IMG/VR virus record: IMGVR_UViG_3300025118_000036 | Location: 1-42,213 of that record | Source of the DNA: a virus | DNA: 42,213 nucleotides | Strand: one strand, 5' to 3' | The notes under the pieces: model-generated | The model's input: only the letters and a program-made list of their open reading frames with translations | Told to the model about the DNA's origin: nothing | Databases searched by the model: none | In this document: positions 15,113-23,448 of the stretch, piece by piece | How the letters are laid out: every line of letters begins with the position of its first letter | Numbering within the stretch: position 1 is the first letter of the stretch | Program-made: the position numbers and the translations under genes

Positions 15113-15153
15113 AGACCTGGCTAACTATTACGGTTGGCCAGGTCTTTGTGTTT
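15113..15153 (+). terminator. Intrinsic terminator after the capsid gene
   Basis: AGACCTGGCTAAC (15113-15125) pairs with GTTGGCCAGGTCT (15133-15145), 13 pairs with one wobble and a 7-base loop, followed by the T-rich TTGTGTTT. It lies 25 bases after the capsid stop and would limit read-through into downstream genes. Confidence 0.75.
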
Positions 15154-15174
15154 CTGATACAGTTAGATTACAAT
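15146..15174 (+). promoter_or_regulatory. Candidate promoter upstream of the winged-helix gene
   Basis: TTGTGT (15146-15151) and TACAAT (15169-15174) are separated by exactly 17 bases, directly after the terminator and 19 bases before the next ATG. The -10 matches the consensus at five of six positions, the -35 only at the first three plus spacing. It would restart transcription after the capsid terminator. Confidence 0.45.
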
Positions 15175-15192
15175 CAGCATTGGAGGTTAGAT

Positions 15193-15684
15193 ATGCCCGC
15201 TATTACAACTACAGTCCCTAAAGAAGAATCCTACAATTACGTTGTTGGACGAACAGATATAAATACTGAATTACATGACGCACAGGCGTATGAATTCCAT
15301 TCATACACTGAAAACCAAGACAGCCGATTGATTGAGTTTGGCTCTACGATTTACCACATGCTTTTCTTGCGAACGAGAGAAGCCAAAGAACGCGCTTGCT
15401 GCACTGGCTGGATGGATCTTACCCCACAGTGGAATGAGAAGTTAAATTCAATCCGCGTAGAGGCTACAACTGATAGTCAGCGCCAAATCTTGGCTGCGCT
15501 TGGAGATGGCGAGTGGCACAACAAGAAATTCATTACAAGCAATAGTACATTCAAAGATACTGAATGGAGAACTGCTATCAAAACATTGATGGATCGTAAA
15601 TTAGTTGAATGCAACATTTACGGCATGATGAAAGGCCGCGCTTCTAATCGTGGGTACAAGTACAGACTAGTCGTTAACGACTAA
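15193..15684 (+). CDS. Unknown protein with C-terminal winged-helix-like domain
   Basis: ATG 15193 with GGAGG 6 bases upstream gives 163 residues; the frame is open to 15148 but without a binding site. Residues 95-160 read as a winged helix: SQRQILAALGDGEWHNKKF, a helix DTEWRTAIKTLMDRKLVEC, and a basic wing ending GYKYRLVV. The first 90 residues are unassigned. It sits between a terminator and the connector genes with its own promoter candidate, so it may be a late regulator rather than a virion part. It could alternatively be a decoration protein, judged by position alone. I favour DNA binding. Confidence 0.55.
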   Translation: MPAITTTVPKEESYNYVVGRTDINTELHDAQAYEFHSYTENQDSRLIEFGSTIYHMLFLRTREAKERACCTGWMDLTPQWNEKLNSIRVEATTDSQRQILAALGDGEWHNKKFITSNSTFKDTEWRTAIKTLMDRKLVECNIYGMMKGRASNRGYKYRLVVND

Positions 15685-15695
15685 CAGGGGGATCA

Positions 15696-16262
15696 GTGGC
15701 AGACTTAACAACAAGGGTAAATGTAAAGCGGTTACTGGGTGTTCCCAGTGCTGTGACCATGCACGATGGTCTTATAGATACTTTGCTAGAAGTTGCTGAT
15801 GAACAAATCATTGCCTATACAGGCATGGCTGCCCTGACCCAAACTACTGTTACAGAGAAGTACAATATTGATGGGTCTGCTGAAACCCAATTTACATTAC
15901 GCAATTTCCCTATTAGCGCCGTTGCGGCAGTAAAAAGCGCAGGGCAAACATTATCTACTGACAGTTGGTATTTTGAGCCGCGTAGTGGCTTATTGGCCCT
16001 ATCAGATGCAAGCAGGTTCTTCGCATCAGGTAGACAAAACGTAGAAGTAACATATACTTATGGCTATAGTAGCGTACCAGCAGACCTGACTTATGCTGCA
16101 TCTCTTATCTGTGCCTATCATTTTAATGTTGGCAGGCACGCAGGTATGAGAAGCGAATCTGGGGGTGGGTACTCTTACAGGGTTTCTGAAAACTACCTAC
16201 CAGCAGCAGCAGAAGGTATTTTAGCTAAATACAAGAGAATTTTCCCAAAGGAGGGTAACTAA
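15696..16262 (+). CDS. Head-tail connector (gp6-like adaptor)
   Basis: This 188-residue protein starts at GTG 15696 with AGGGGG upstream. It opens like connector adaptors: a helical N-terminus (TRVNVKRLLGV, LIDTLLEVADEQIIAYTGM), then beta strands ending VEVTYTYGYSSVPADLTYAASLICAYHFN. The pattern 'VTYTYGYxxVPxDLxxAxxxxxxxxF' is characteristic of gp6/gp15-type adaptors that attach to the portal ring. Its stop overlaps the next ATG by one base. Confidence 0.8.
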   Translation: MADLTTRVNVKRLLGVPSAVTMHDGLIDTLLEVADEQIIAYTGMAALTQTTVTEKYNIDGSAETQFTLRNFPISAVAAVKSAGQTLSTDSWYFEPRSGLLALSDASRFFASGRQNVEVTYTYGYSSVPADLTYAASLICAYHFNVGRHAGMRSESGGGYSYRVSENYLPAAAEGILAKYKRIFPKEGN

Positions 16263-16735
16263 TGCCTTTTTACGTAAGAAGAATTGAAGAAGGTGATCCT
16301 TCTGGCATTTTGAAAGTGTTTTTACCAACAGCAGTGCTTAAAGCTAAGCGAAACAACGGCCAATGGTATGTTGAAGCTAACTATAGTGGCGTAGTAAACG
16401 CATTGCGTGATAATGGTTGGCGCAAAGCAAATGATAAGCGTCAAGCCCAACTGCAAGGCCCACAAAGCTCACCAAAGCCTAAGGCAGCAGCACCTAAAGC
16501 TAAGCCACCAGTGAAAAAGGCACAGCCTAAGCCTAAGCCTAAACCAAAAGCAAAGCCAAAGGCTGCCACACCACCTGTGGAATTAAGCCTGCTTGATAGT
16601 AGTGTTAAAGTGATTGAAAAATTGCTGCGTTCTGGCGATTACGATGCTTATTTGCAGCCACTTTTAGATGCAGAAAACGCTGGCAAAACTAGAAAAAGCG
16701 TTGTCACGCTGCTTGAAGACAGGTTGAGTAAGTAA
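16262..16735 (+). CDS. Unknown protein with Pro/Lys/Ala linker
   Basis: This 157-residue protein has a small N-terminal domain (1-60; MPFYVRRIEEGDPSG), an extended P/K/A linker (about 65-103, repeated PKPKPK), and a helical end (108-157; SVKVIEKLLRSGDYDAYLQPLL). The C-terminal helical unit resembles short modules in other phage structural genes, but I cannot name it. Both ends overlap the neighbours by one base, so it is probably coupled to the connector gene and the sugar enzyme gene. A link between virion parts is possible, based only on the linker architecture. Confidence 0.6.
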   Translation: MPFYVRRIEEGDPSGILKVFLPTAVLKAKRNNGQWYVEANYSGVVNALRDNGWRKANDKRQAQLQGPQSSPKPKAAAPKAKPPVKKAQPKPKPKPKAKPKAATPPVELSLLDSSVKVIEKLLRSGDYDAYLQPLLDAENAGKTRKSVVTLLEDRLSK

Positions 16736-17757
16736 TGAACGTGTTGGTAACAGGAGGCTGTGGTTTTATTGGCCAGCATTTAGTTGAGCGTTTGGCCGCA
16801 AACCCCTATGTCACATCTGTATGGGTCTTAGATATCTTAGATAAGACAGCTACAGGTAAGACTCGTATTTCAGAAATTTCAAAGCTGGTCATTGGCAATG
16901 TTTGTGACCCTGACTCTGTAAACACAGCTATCGTATCGGCATATTCAAACGGGACTCCGATTGATTTAGTTATGCACTTAGCAGCCCAATCACATGTGGA
17001 CGAAAGCCTGAAAGACAGCTCAGGTACAATGTATGTGAACGCTGTTGGTACTCAGGTAATAGCGACAGCATGTTCTTATCACGAAATCCCAATGCTTTAT
17101 TGTAGTACTGATGAAGTGTACGGCCCTTCAGCTATCACTGAGAATGGTGAAGTTGAAAAGAAAGGAGAAGGTGATGCCTTACTTCCAAGCAGCCCGTACA
17201 GCGCGGGGAAAGCGGCGGGCGAATTGTCGGTTCGCGCAGAAGGCAGAAGCTTTGGTTTGCAGTTTGCTATTACTAGGGGTTGTAATGCTTTCGGCCCAAA
17301 TCAATTCCCCGAAAAGTTAATCCCCATTGCTTGCCAAGCACTACAATCACACAGCAAAGTCCCACTGCATGGCGGTGGCAGCCAAATTAGGCAATGGGTT
17401 CATGTTTCCGAGTTTGTAGAAACTTTAATGGCGGTTGGCTCTAAGCTTGTAGCTGGAACCTTAATTCACGACACTTACAACATCGCAGGCCCAACAAGCA
17501 CAACAGTAAGGGAGCTTGTAGAGGGTTTAGCTCTCGTATCAGATTACCCAGAAAGCATGGAGCCTGGTGAAACCGTTGGTGATCGACCAGGCCAAGATGA
17601 GGCTTATTACGTTTGCGGCGATAGGTTTTTTAATGAGTTTGGCTGGAGGCCAAAGCGATCTATTTTAGATGAATTCGAGCTTTCAGCGCTCTTGGATTCA
17701 TATAAGGATATAGAAAGCGTATATATCGCAAACTACACTGTTACACCTATAGCATAG
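16735..17757 (+). CDS. NAD-dependent sugar-nucleotide dehydratase (dTDP-glucose 4,6-dehydratase-like)
   Basis: This 340-residue extended short-chain dehydrogenase has the Rossmann motif TGGCGFIGQ (6-14), HLAAQSHVDESL (81-92), STDEVYG (124-130) and the catalytic YSAGK (155-159). NAFGPNQFPEKLIP and HGGGSQIRQWVHV complete the match to RmlB-type enzymes. The Asp-Glu of STDEVYG are the residues used for dehydration in 4,6-dehydratases, so conversion of an NDP-hexose to a 4-keto-6-deoxy sugar is likely. It starts one base inside the preceding gene. The setting, between a head-tail connector and later structural genes, is unusual and suggests supply of a modified sugar for the glycosyltransferase downstream. 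Confidence 0.88.
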   Translation: MNVLVTGGCGFIGQHLVERLAANPYVTSVWVLDILDKTATGKTRISEISKLVIGNVCDPDSVNTAIVSAYSNGTPIDLVMHLAAQSHVDESLKDSSGTMYVNAVGTQVIATACSYHEIPMLYCSTDEVYGPSAITENGEVEKKGEGDALLPSSPYSAGKAAGELSVRAEGRSFGLQFAITRGCNAFGPNQFPEKLIPIACQALQSHSKVPLHGGGSQIRQWVHVSEFVETLMAVGSKLVAGTLIHDTYNIAGPTSTTVRELVEGLALVSDYPESMEPGETVGDRPGQDEAYYVCGDRFFNEFGWRPKRSILDEFELSALLDSYKDIESVYIANYTVTPIA

Positions 17758-17765
17758 GAGAAGAC

Positions 17766-18317
17766 ATGCTTTTTTATAGAGGAAATGAATACATTGGGGT
17801 TATCCCTGCGGGGGTGGAATTAAAAGGCCGCCTTGCAGATGGTTTGAGTATGGCAAATTGTGTAGTCAGTTTTGATGATCATAAAAAAGCTGTTTGTGTT
17901 GGGAAAATGGGTTTGCTCGAAGAAGGTAAATCCTCGTTTTATAGCGGGGAAAAATTCTTAGTGGTTTGGGGTGATAACGATAAGCAAATGGCAGAACATC
18001 TTTCTAACCGACCTAGGCGCTGCATTGTTTATGTTGGTAGTAAGCCCGCTGGGGCCACATCTGAAGCGATGCTTAAGCTTTATGATAAAGATCCATCCCA
18101 TACTGTTTACCGTTTCGATAATCCAAGCAAAGCAGTACGGGTTGTTGTCTTGTCAGATGAAGATCCAGTTGCCCAAACATACGACGGATCTAAATGGGTA
18201 GGCTTAGTAGATAGTAAGCCAAAACCTAAAGTTGTAGCCCCAAAACCCGCCACCCCAAAGGCAACCGACGTAAAGAAAGAAGAAAAGACAAAGAAAGTCG
18301 AAAAAAAAGAAAAGTGA
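17766..18317 (+). CDS. Unknown protein with Lys-rich tail in the sugar cassette
   Basis: This 183-residue protein has AGGAGA before its ATG. Residues 1-145 look like a small beta-rich fold (MLFYRGNEYIGVIPAGVELKG; RRCIVYVGSKPAGATSEAM; VRVVVLSDEDP). The last 35 residues are low-complexity K/P/A/E. The tail is like that of the gene at 16262 but shorter and more basic. Its stop overlaps the next start (GTGA). No enzymatic motif is seen. Structural or carrier roles are possible. Confidence 0.55.
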   Translation: MLFYRGNEYIGVIPAGVELKGRLADGLSMANCVVSFDDHKKAVCVGKMGLLEEGKSSFYSGEKFLVVWGDNDKQMAEHLSNRPRRCIVYVGSKPAGATSEAMLKLYDKDPSHTVYRFDNPSKAVRVVVLSDEDPVAQTYDGSKWVGLVDSKPKPKVVAPKPATPKATDVKKEEKTKKVEKKEK

Positions 18318-18937
18318 GACTAGATACTGCAAAGGAAGTGATTGATACTTTGTCTAAGTATGACAAGGTTATCGTTAGCGGTTGCCAAAGATCAGGTACA
18401 ACCATTTGTTCACAGATGTTATCTATGGACTTAGGCTGTACGTGGATTGATGAAACTGATGTCGCTAATGATTGGCGGGAGGTTTCACGCCTTTTGTTAG
18501 GCGGCGGTACATTCGTACTTCAAGCGCCAGCCTTGTCTTCGAAAATGGATCTTATACCTGAAGATCCAAAATGCGCTATTGTTTGGATGAGAAGACCAAA
18601 ACAAGAAGTTGTTCGCAGCATGGCTAGGATAAAGTGGAATGTGCATGAGAGGCAAGAGAAGTCTTCTTACATTGCAAGGTGGGGGTACCATGATGGGCAA
18701 CATATTTGGGATATTAAGAAAGATGCTTGGGAAACAAAACAAAAACCAGCCCTAAGTGTTGATTGGTATGAGATTGGGTACCATTCTGAATATGTAGAGG
18801 GCCACTTTCTTTTTAAAACAAAATCTTCTAGGGTGGGGCACCTTTGGCAAAATCCAAAGTTTACTAGCCACACAAAGCTCTTAATAGAAGAAGATCCAAT
18901 GACGGCTAGTATACGCCGCCACCACAAAAGGGGGTAA
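18314..18937 (+). CDS. P-loop sulfotransferase-like protein
   Basis: This 207-residue protein starts at GTG 18314, overlapping the preceding stop. VIVSGCQRSGTTICSQML (19-36) matches the 5'-phosphosulfate loop of PAPS-dependent sulfotransferases (typically PRSGTT). CAIVWMRRPKQEVVRSM (87-103) matches their 3'-phosphate motif (RDPRxVxxS). The enzyme would transfer sulfate from PAPS to a hydroxyl or amino group, often on a glycan. Other P-loop enzymes share RSGTT, so kinase-like alternatives remain. It lies between the dehydratase and the giant glycosyltransferase, fitting a glycan-modifying pathway. Confidence 0.6.
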   Translation: MRLDTAKEVIDTLSKYDKVIVSGCQRSGTTICSQMLSMDLGCTWIDETDVANDWREVSRLLLGGGTFVLQAPALSSKMDLIPEDPKCAIVWMRRPKQEVVRSMARIKWNVHERQEKSSYIARWGYHDGQHIWDIKKDAWETKQKPALSVDWYEIGYHSEYVEGHFLFKTKSSRVGHLWQNPKFTSHTKLLIEEDPMTASIRRHHKRG

Positions 18938-18939
18938 CC

Positions 18940-19572
18940 ATGGCTATAGCTTCTGGGCTTGCTTCACGTTGGTTTACTTTTAGTAGGCGAACAGCATACT
19001 TAATGTCCCCCACAACTGCTTCAGCAAGCATGTCTGCTACATACGCTATTCCAGGTGGCGGTAGTTATATAGAGGTAACTATCGCAAGCGGAACAACAGG
19101 GAGCGGTACAGTAACCATATCAGGAACAGACACCTCTTCTGTTTCAGCTAACCAAACACTCACCTTCACTGGAAACGGCACCCAAGTAACTACGACCAAG
19201 TTTGCCACTATTAGCGGGATCACTACAACAGATTTAGCCGACGAAACTTCTATAGCTACTGTTGCCTTGCAATCGGTAAGTGCTGATGGGACAGCAAATT
19301 TAATAAGTGTTGAGGTTGCTTCTAATCGGCCTGTTTGGTTTAACTTTTCTGGGCAACCAAACTATCCCGCCTTGACACAAGGTACGCATGAAATGGACGC
19401 AGCCTACCTGCGTATTGATCGTGAAGAAGTTTGGACTCCGCAGGTAGAAGACATTGCAACTGATATACAGACAAATGATCAATGGCTTGTTAGAGCAGTA
19501 CGTGATGTTCGTATCGGTTACGGTGCAAGAACAGAACATTACTTATTGAGAGCAACAAGATACACAACATAA
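18940..19572 (+). CDS. Putative virion protein, possible head closure protein with Ig-like insert
   Basis: This 210-residue protein starts two bases after the preceding stop, with GGGG upstream. Residues 1-25 (SRWFTFSRRTAYLM) and 130-210 (EEVWTPQVEDIATDIQTNDQWLV, ending HYLLRATRYTT, read in pieces) resemble the two halves of a small beta-barrel head-tail stopper. The intervening T/S/G-rich segment (25-128) looks like an Ig-like beta sandwich. If right, an Ig-like domain is inserted in, or carried by, a connector. It is the one structural-looking gene inside the sugar cassette. An alternative is a decoration protein. Confidence 0.45.
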   Translation: MAIASGLASRWFTFSRRTAYLMSPTTASASMSATYAIPGGGSYIEVTIASGTTGSGTVTISGTDTSSVSANQTLTFTGNGTQVTTTKFATISGITTTDLADETSIATVALQSVSADGTANLISVEVASNRPVWFNFSGQPNYPALTQGTHEMDAAYLRIDREEVWTPQVEDIATDIQTNDQWLVRAVRDVRIGYGARTEHYLLRATRYTT

Positions 19573-19598
19573 ATCACGCAAAAGCCCAGGAGGTAAGT

Positions 19599-22523
19599 GT
19601 GGAATTAGTCGCCAACTTCAAAAAAGATACAGTAAATCAATTTGATATTATTGTCCCAACAATGGGGTCATTAGATCTTATTGTCCCAGCTATTGAACGT
19701 ATTCTTTTTCACACTAAGAAATCAAAATTCAAACTTGTTGTCGTGAATAATCCAACAAGCAAGGGTAAAGCGGAAGCTGCGCTTTCTAAAAAAGAAGTTG
19801 AGAAGCTTTGTTCTGAATTCAACTCTACAGGATCTAATGGGATAGTAAACCAGTGTGTTGAGCTAAATTGGTTAGACATGGACTCACCCGCTGGGTGGGT
19901 TGGTGCGGTCAATTTTGGCTTATTTAGCATTTTACATTTTGCACCCACTGTCATCATTATGAATGATGATGTAATCGTCACTAATAAATGGGCCGAAAAG
20001 TTAGATAATGCCCTTAATACAGATCGCATTTGGTTTGAAAGTAAGGTGGATTTAGACGGTGGTTATTACGAATCAGATGGCGATTCAATTGCTTCCTATG
20101 GAAGGGTTGGCGCTGTTGGCCCACTGTCTACACAGGTTGCAGGGCAACAGTCTATTCAACAGGGAGATATACAGGGGAACGCTTTAGAATTTTATACGCA
20201 TGGTGCATACAAAGTCTTGGATGACTTTGTTCGTTCCTGGGAGCCAGGGAAATCTGGCCGCGTACTTAATACAGACTTTCTTTCTGGTTTCTGCGTTGCA
20301 TACAAAAGAGAGTGTATCGAAGAATTAGTCCAACAGGGTGAAGATGGTCACCCTTTTTTCCTAGACCCCCACTTTGGAATCGGAGGGTACGATGATAATG
20401 ATGTTGCAGCCCGCGCCGACCAGTCTGGGTGGAAATTAGGGGTTGCTTCTGATTGTTATGTCCACCATAAAGGTCACCAAACTTTAGACAAGCACTTCCC
20501 AGAACTTGAGCGCGGGCTTGCGAATGTTGGGCCTTACGTTGAAAAATGGGGCGCAGTCAATACAACCGATAAGAAGATCATTGGTTGTATGCGGGTAAAG
20601 CTCAATACTATGCACGATGTAGGCATGTTTTATGAGTGTGTTCGCCGTAATTCTCAAATGATTGATGGGCTTGCCGTTTTAATGACAGGCAACCCGTATG
20701 AGGTAACACAGGCGTTTGATTGGAATGGTAATGCCCTAGACCCAAATGCCCAAAAAATGATTGCTTCTTGCGGAGAAGCAAGTAGCCCCCAAAGTATTGC
20801 CAATGCAGTGAAAGTATGGCTAGAATCCGCAGTTAGTGAAAATGATCATGATGTGCCCGTTATTACTGATACATGGCACGGTAAATTTAATGAGCGAGAT
20901 GAGCGCAATAAGTCTATTGAAATGGCTGAGTCTCTAGATGCTGATTGGGTATTTTCTATTGATCACGATGAGTTTTTAGAAGATCGGGTTGATCGCCAAT
21001 TGTTTCGTCGGCTTATTGCCCACCCAAACCCCCTTGTAAAATCATTTGACTTTGGATGGCTAAACCACTGGGACACTACCCGTGTTTGCCGAGTAGACGC
21101 GCCTTGGTGCAATGGGTACGTTGGTGGGATGCACGGTGCTAGATTGTGGAAGGTTAATAAGTCTGAACACGCTAAAGGAAGGATTACAGGTGGTAGGACT
21201 GACGGTGAAAATGACGTTGGGCTGCACTGCGGTAATTCGCCAGACTTTACCGTCCTTTCTCGCCGTGTATCTGGTATTCGGTTTAGACATTTTGGGTACA
21301 TTCGCCATGCAGATCGTATTCGCAAGCACCAGTTCTATACAACGATTGATCCAAACCCAAACATGGTTTTAACTGGTGGGGGATATAGCCACCTTGTTGA
21401 CGAAGAGAACATGAAGCTAAGCCCTTATGTGGCTCATAATGGTATTGCTTTTTCTATGCTTCTCCATAAGGCTGATCAGATCGGCGGCCTTTATCGCTTC
21501 TTAGACCATACCTATGCCCTCTGCGATCAAATCGTATTGGTCTGGACTGGCCCTAAAGGCACAAAGCCCCCTGAGTCTATGAAGACTGTGGCCAAAGCGT
21601 TTGGGGCGTCTTGGGTCTACAAGCCGTTCAATAATGATCTTGCGGAAGTACGCAATGCTGGCCTTGATCATATCCGTGAAACCAAACGCGAAGCTACGCG
21701 GTGGTTCTTTACTATGGATGATGACGAGCATTTGCGGCAAGACTTTATGTCATGCCTCTCTTTACGCCGAATGGCAGAGTGCTCTAATACTTGGGGCTGG
21801 ATGTTGAAATTTAGAAATTGGCGTGACGACGGTACTTTCAACTACAGCGAAACAATTAGAATGTTCCTCATAGATCCTAACGGTGTAATGAAATACGCCA
21901 ACAGGGTGCATGAAAGCGTAGAAGCTTCAATCTTAAAGATTAAAAACATGGGGCTGCACCCACAAGTTCGGTTTGCACCATTTGAAGTTGATCATATTGG
22001 CTTGGGTCTTAGTAAAGATCAAATGCAAGCAAAGCTTGAGTTTTACACCAAGCTCTTGGAAATGCAGTTGTTAGAAGACCCAACTAATACTGGTGGGTGG
22101 TGTTCTTTAGGTTTGCAGTTTATGAATGATGGCCAAACAGAAGAAGCTAGGATCTGTTTCCAAAACTCAGTTGCGGTTGCTGGGGATTCTTACCTTGGGT
22201 TTAGAGAACTTGCTACTTGGCACCTACGGCAAGCATTCGGGTTGCTCATTGGTGCTGACGAACGCTTATCTCCAGCACACCCCGTTAAAGAATTGTTGCA
22301 CCAACAGCTTGCTTTCTTGAAAGAATTCTGCCCACCATTCCCTGTCTCTGGAAGCGCCTCTGAAGGCAATCCTATTAAGACAAATGTTGATTTACAGGCC
22401 CTCCAAGAAAGCTTTATTAAAGCAATGTCTGAGATTGCATCATTTGATACGGGGGATACAGAACTTCAGATCCCAGACGACTTTGGTGATACAGTAGTAG
22501 AGTCTACTGAAAACAGGGTGTAG
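19599..22523 (+). CDS. Giant glycosyltransferase with three GT-A-like domains and a TPR-like end
   Basis: This 974-residue protein starts at GTG 19599 behind AGGAGGT. Domain 1 (about 13-310) has FDIIVPTMGSLD, MNDDV at 121-125 and GIGGYDDNDVAARA (260-273), like family 2 transferases. Domain 2 (about 326-600) has RDERN (433-437) and DHDEF (455-459). Domain 3 (about 615-805) has EVRNAGLDHIRE and MDDDEH (706-711). Residues 812-900 hold helical repeats resembling TPR units. Each acidic cluster is a candidate DxD metal/sugar-nucleotide site. Such enzymes transfer sugars from nucleotide donors. No signal peptide is seen, so it should act in the cytoplasm. With the dehydratase and sulfotransferase-like genes it suggests assembly of a short glycan, possibly on virion proteins. 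Confidence 0.8.
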   Translation: MELVANFKKDTVNQFDIIVPTMGSLDLIVPAIERILFHTKKSKFKLVVVNNPTSKGKAEAALSKKEVEKLCSEFNSTGSNGIVNQCVELNWLDMDSPAGWVGAVNFGLFSILHFAPTVIIMNDDVIVTNKWAEKLDNALNTDRIWFESKVDLDGGYYESDGDSIASYGRVGAVGPLSTQVAGQQSIQQGDIQGNALEFYTHGAYKVLDDFVRSWEPGKSGRVLNTDFLSGFCVAYKRECIEELVQQGEDGHPFFLDPHFGIGGYDDNDVAARADQSGWKLGVASDCYVHHKGHQTLDKHFPELERGLANVGPYVEKWGAVNTTDKKIIGCMRVKLNTMHDVGMFYECVRRNSQMIDGLAVLMTGNPYEVTQAFDWNGNALDPNAQKMIASCGEASSPQSIANAVKVWLESAVSENDHDVPVITDTWHGKFNERDERNKSIEMAESLDADWVFSIDHDEFLEDRVDRQLFRRLIAHPNPLVKSFDFGWLNHWDTTRVCRVDAPWCNGYVGGMHGARLWKVNKSEHAKGRITGGRTDGENDVGLHCGNSPDFTVLSRRVSGIRFRHFGYIRHADRIRKHQFYTTIDPNPNMVLTGGGYSHLVDEENMKLSPYVAHNGIAFSMLLHKADQIGGLYRFLDHTYALCDQIVLVWTGPKGTKPPESMKTVAKAFGASWVYKPFNNDLAEVRNAGLDHIRETKREATRWFFTMDDDEHLRQDFMSCLSLRRMAECSNTWGWMLKFRNWRDDGTFNYSETIRMFLIDPNGVMKYANRVHESVEASILKIKNMGLHPQVRFAPFEVDHIGLGLSKDQMQAKLEFYTKLLEMQLLEDPTNTGGWCSLGLQFMNDGQTEEARICFQNSVAVAGDSYLGFRELATWHLRQAFGLLIGADERLSPAHPVKELLHQQLAFLKEFCPPFPVSGSASEGNPIKTNVDLQALQESFIKAMSEIASFDTGDTELQIPDDFGDTVVESTENRV

Positions 22524-22525
22524 TT

Positions 22526-23020
22526 ATGTCTGGAGTAACGCTAAAAATTAACTCTTCAGATATGGCTATCGCTAAAAGGCTTCTACGAAAGCTGCCCAAG
22601 AAAATGAAAGGTAGGATTAGTAAAGATGCCCTTACTAAGGGGACAAGCGTTTATGTAGAAAAGTTTTTAAAACCAGCTTTAGACAAGCGTGATCATACTT
22701 TGAGCCACCTTGCTGCACTTGGTCACCCGTATGCAAGAAAACACGGGTCAATACAAATACACAGCAAGAACCCTTGGGTTGTACACCGTAGGACTGGTGC
22801 TTTATACAACAGTATTCGTTCTGAAATTAAGACTTCATTTACGGGGCATTCAGTAAGGGTTTACCCTGACTTAGGTGCTGCGCCGCACATCAGGTATGTA
22901 TTTAGCGGAACCAGGAATATGCTGCCAAGAGATCCTTTTACAGGGGTGAAAAAGAAAGCTAAGGCAGATATTGAGTTTGCAGTTATCAATCACATAATGG
23001 ATGAAATGGATAAATTATAG
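22526..23020 (+). CDS. HK97 gp10-like head-tail/neck protein
   Basis: This 164-residue basic protein has the gp10-like pattern: an N-terminal helical stretch (RLLRKLPKKMKGR), WVVHRRTGALYNSI at about 89-102, and a C-terminal half with HIRYVFSGTRNMLPRDPF at about 120-137. Proteins of this family sit at the neck or tail-completion interface. It lies two bases after the glycosyltransferase stop, and its own stop overlaps the next GTG. This restores the standard structural gene order after the inserted cassette. Confidence 0.75.
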   Translation: MSGVTLKINSSDMAIAKRLLRKLPKKMKGRISKDALTKGTSVYVEKFLKPALDKRDHTLSHLAALGHPYARKHGSIQIHSKNPWVVHRRTGALYNSIRSEIKTSFTGHSVRVYPDLGAAPHIRYVFSGTRNMLPRDPFTGVKKKAKADIEFAVINHIMDEMDKL

Positions 23021-23448
23021 TGGCGCGTTTTGTAAATATAGAATCAACCAAGCTTTTGGTAAGATCGGTACTATTGGCCGATGCAAGTGTTTCTGCGCTT
23101 GTTGGAAACAGGGTTTGGGGGGCACACTTTCAGGACTCTGATGGTAAAACAGTAACATACCCAATGGTTATTATTGACTTTCAGGCTGGCACTGTTGGCT
23201 CTAATGGAGTGTATGAAGAAGTGTCCATGGACTTGTATGCTTATGGCAGAAAAAGTTCAGGGTTTACTTTAGAATTATACCAAGCGTGTTTTGAAGCATT
23301 ACAGAACGCCACTTTACGAAAGGATGGCATCCCTGTAGCTGGGTATTGTGTTGAAACATTGCGCCCTTTAGAAGGGTGGAATGAAAATGTACGCGCTTAT
23401 TTTGCACAAGGGCAGTACAAATTACGCATTTCACATAGGGAGTTATAA
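23020..23448 (+). CDS. Tail terminator-like protein (DUF3168 type)
   Basis: This 142-residue protein starts at GTG 23020, overlapping the preceding stop. LLADASVSALVGNRVWGAHF, then YPMVIIDFQAG, then a beta strand VSMDLYAYGR and helix YQACFEALQNATL form the small alpha/beta fold of tail terminators, which cap the tail tube and join it to the head. The position just before the tail tube gene supports it. Stop and next start overlap (TAATG). Confidence 0.75.
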   Translation: MARFVNIESTKLLVRSVLLADASVSALVGNRVWGAHFQDSDGKTVTYPMVIIDFQAGTVGSNGVYEEVSMDLYAYGRKSSGFTLELYQACFEALQNATLRKDGIPVAGYCVETLRPLEGWNENVRAYFAQGQYKLRISHREL

